Positions 6,281 to 6,403 of a stretch of 6,403 bases of DNA are shown piece by piece; position 1 is the first letter of the stretch; each line of letters starts with the position of its first letter. The notes under the pieces are model-generated. The model made no database searches. It was not told where the DNA came from and saw nothing but the letters and a program-made list of their open reading frames with translations. The stretch is from Methanosalsum sp. (GTDB lineage Archaea; Halobacteriota; Methanosarcinia; Methanosarcinales; Methanosarcinaceae), in contig SKZM01000036.1 of assembly GCA_007127385.1 (NCBI GenBank), positions 1 to 6,403 of the forward strand, read 5' to 3'. The position numbers were made by a program, and so were the translations under genes.

Positions 6281-6385
6281 TTACTGATATTCTTTCTGCT
6301 TCTTCTGCTTGATACTTTGTTTTATAAATTTCAATTCCTGCTTTAATTGAGACCGGCTGTATTCACCCTTTTGTGAAAACCTCAT
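6281..6385 (-). CDS. Small basic 34-residue ORF with strong Shine-Dalgarno
   Basis: Minus-strand ATG at 6385, TAA at 6281-6283. The peptide starts MRFSQKGEYSR and is then one likely helix rich in Lys (8) and Gln (7), ending KEYQ; net charge is about +7. It has no membrane segment and no recognised family. The case for translation is GGTGAT at 6390-6395, complementary to the archaeal 16S 3' end, 4 nt before the ATG, which is better than any other ribosome site in the window. An in-frame TAG at 6395-6397 closes the frame upstream (an in-frame GTG at 6394 lies inside the Shine-Dalgarno and is less likely). That TAG could be the end of another minus-strand gene beyond the window, making this the last gene of an operon. 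It may bind nucleic acid given its charge, but that is only a guess. Confidence 0.5.
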   Translation of the reverse strand: MRFSQKGEYSRSQLKQELKFIKQSIKQKKQKEYQ

Positions 6386-6388
6386 TTC

Positions 6389-6396
6389 AATCACCT
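6389..6396 (-). promoter_or_regulatory. Strong Shine-Dalgarno for the 34-residue ORF
   Basis: The minus strand reads AGGTGATT, matching 7-8 bases of the archaeal anti-Shine-Dalgarno complement (AGGAGGTGAT), ending 3-4 nt before the ATG at 6385. It supports translation of an ORF that length filters would drop. Confidence 0.55.
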
Positions 6397-6403
6397 ATTC
6401 AAG

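Noticed and set aside
6395..6397. TAG read as pyrrolysine, extending the 34-residue ORF upstream
   Set aside because: A strong Shine-Dalgarno overlaps the TAG and an ATG follows at proper spacing, so a normal stop plus new start is simpler; too little upstream sequence is visible to test it.
1..6403. CRISPR array, tRNA, rRNA or insertion sequence
   Set aside because: No regularly spaced repeats, cloverleaf-like sequence, rRNA segments, transposase frames or terminal inverted repeats with target duplications were seen.

Overview
The window looks like a stretch of chromosome from a methanogenic archaeon of the Methanosarcina/Methanolobus/Methanococcoides group. The evidence is archaeal TATA boxes, Shine-Dalgarno sites of the GGAGGTGAT type, AT-rich base use, and a small secreted protein with the W..P...WAGG..PL core that I associate with the methanogen 'sarcinarray' family. 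This is an inference from sequence features alone.

Layout, left to right. Positions 1-232 (minus) hold the N-terminus of a P2-type cation-transporting ATPase that runs off the left edge. Positions 334-963 (minus) hold a class I SAM-dependent methyltransferase. A 158-bp divergent promoter region (964-1121) has one TATA-like box for each direction. Positions 1122-5168 (plus) hold a very large surface protein of 1348 residues with a type IV prepilin-like N-terminus. Two bases after its stop, 5171-5773 (plus) encodes a 200-residue secreted protein of the sarcinarray type. A short convergent gap follows, then an acidic 71-residue protein of unknown role at 5865-6080 (minus). Next comes a 200-bp non-coding stretch with two clear dyad symmetries. 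At the right edge, 6281-6385 (minus), lies a 34-residue basic ORF with a strong Shine-Dalgarno site, too short for most gene callers.

The centre of interest is the two-gene plus-strand operon. The large protein has a G15|Y16 prepilin-peptidase-like site, one N-terminal hydrophobic helix, a roughly 1300-residue extracytoplasmic region with several N-glycosylation sequons, coiled-coil-like segments near its C-terminus, and a C-terminal domain that resembles large uncharacterised proteins found in haloarchaeal type IV pilus/Tad-like loci. The second protein has a Sec-type signal peptide, its own sequons and a His/Glu cluster. Together they suggest a co-translated cell-surface assembly. No assembly ATPase, TadC-like membrane protein or prepilin peptidase lies in the window, so the assembly machinery, if any, is elsewhere. 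The methyltransferase and ATPase show no obvious functional tie to this operon.
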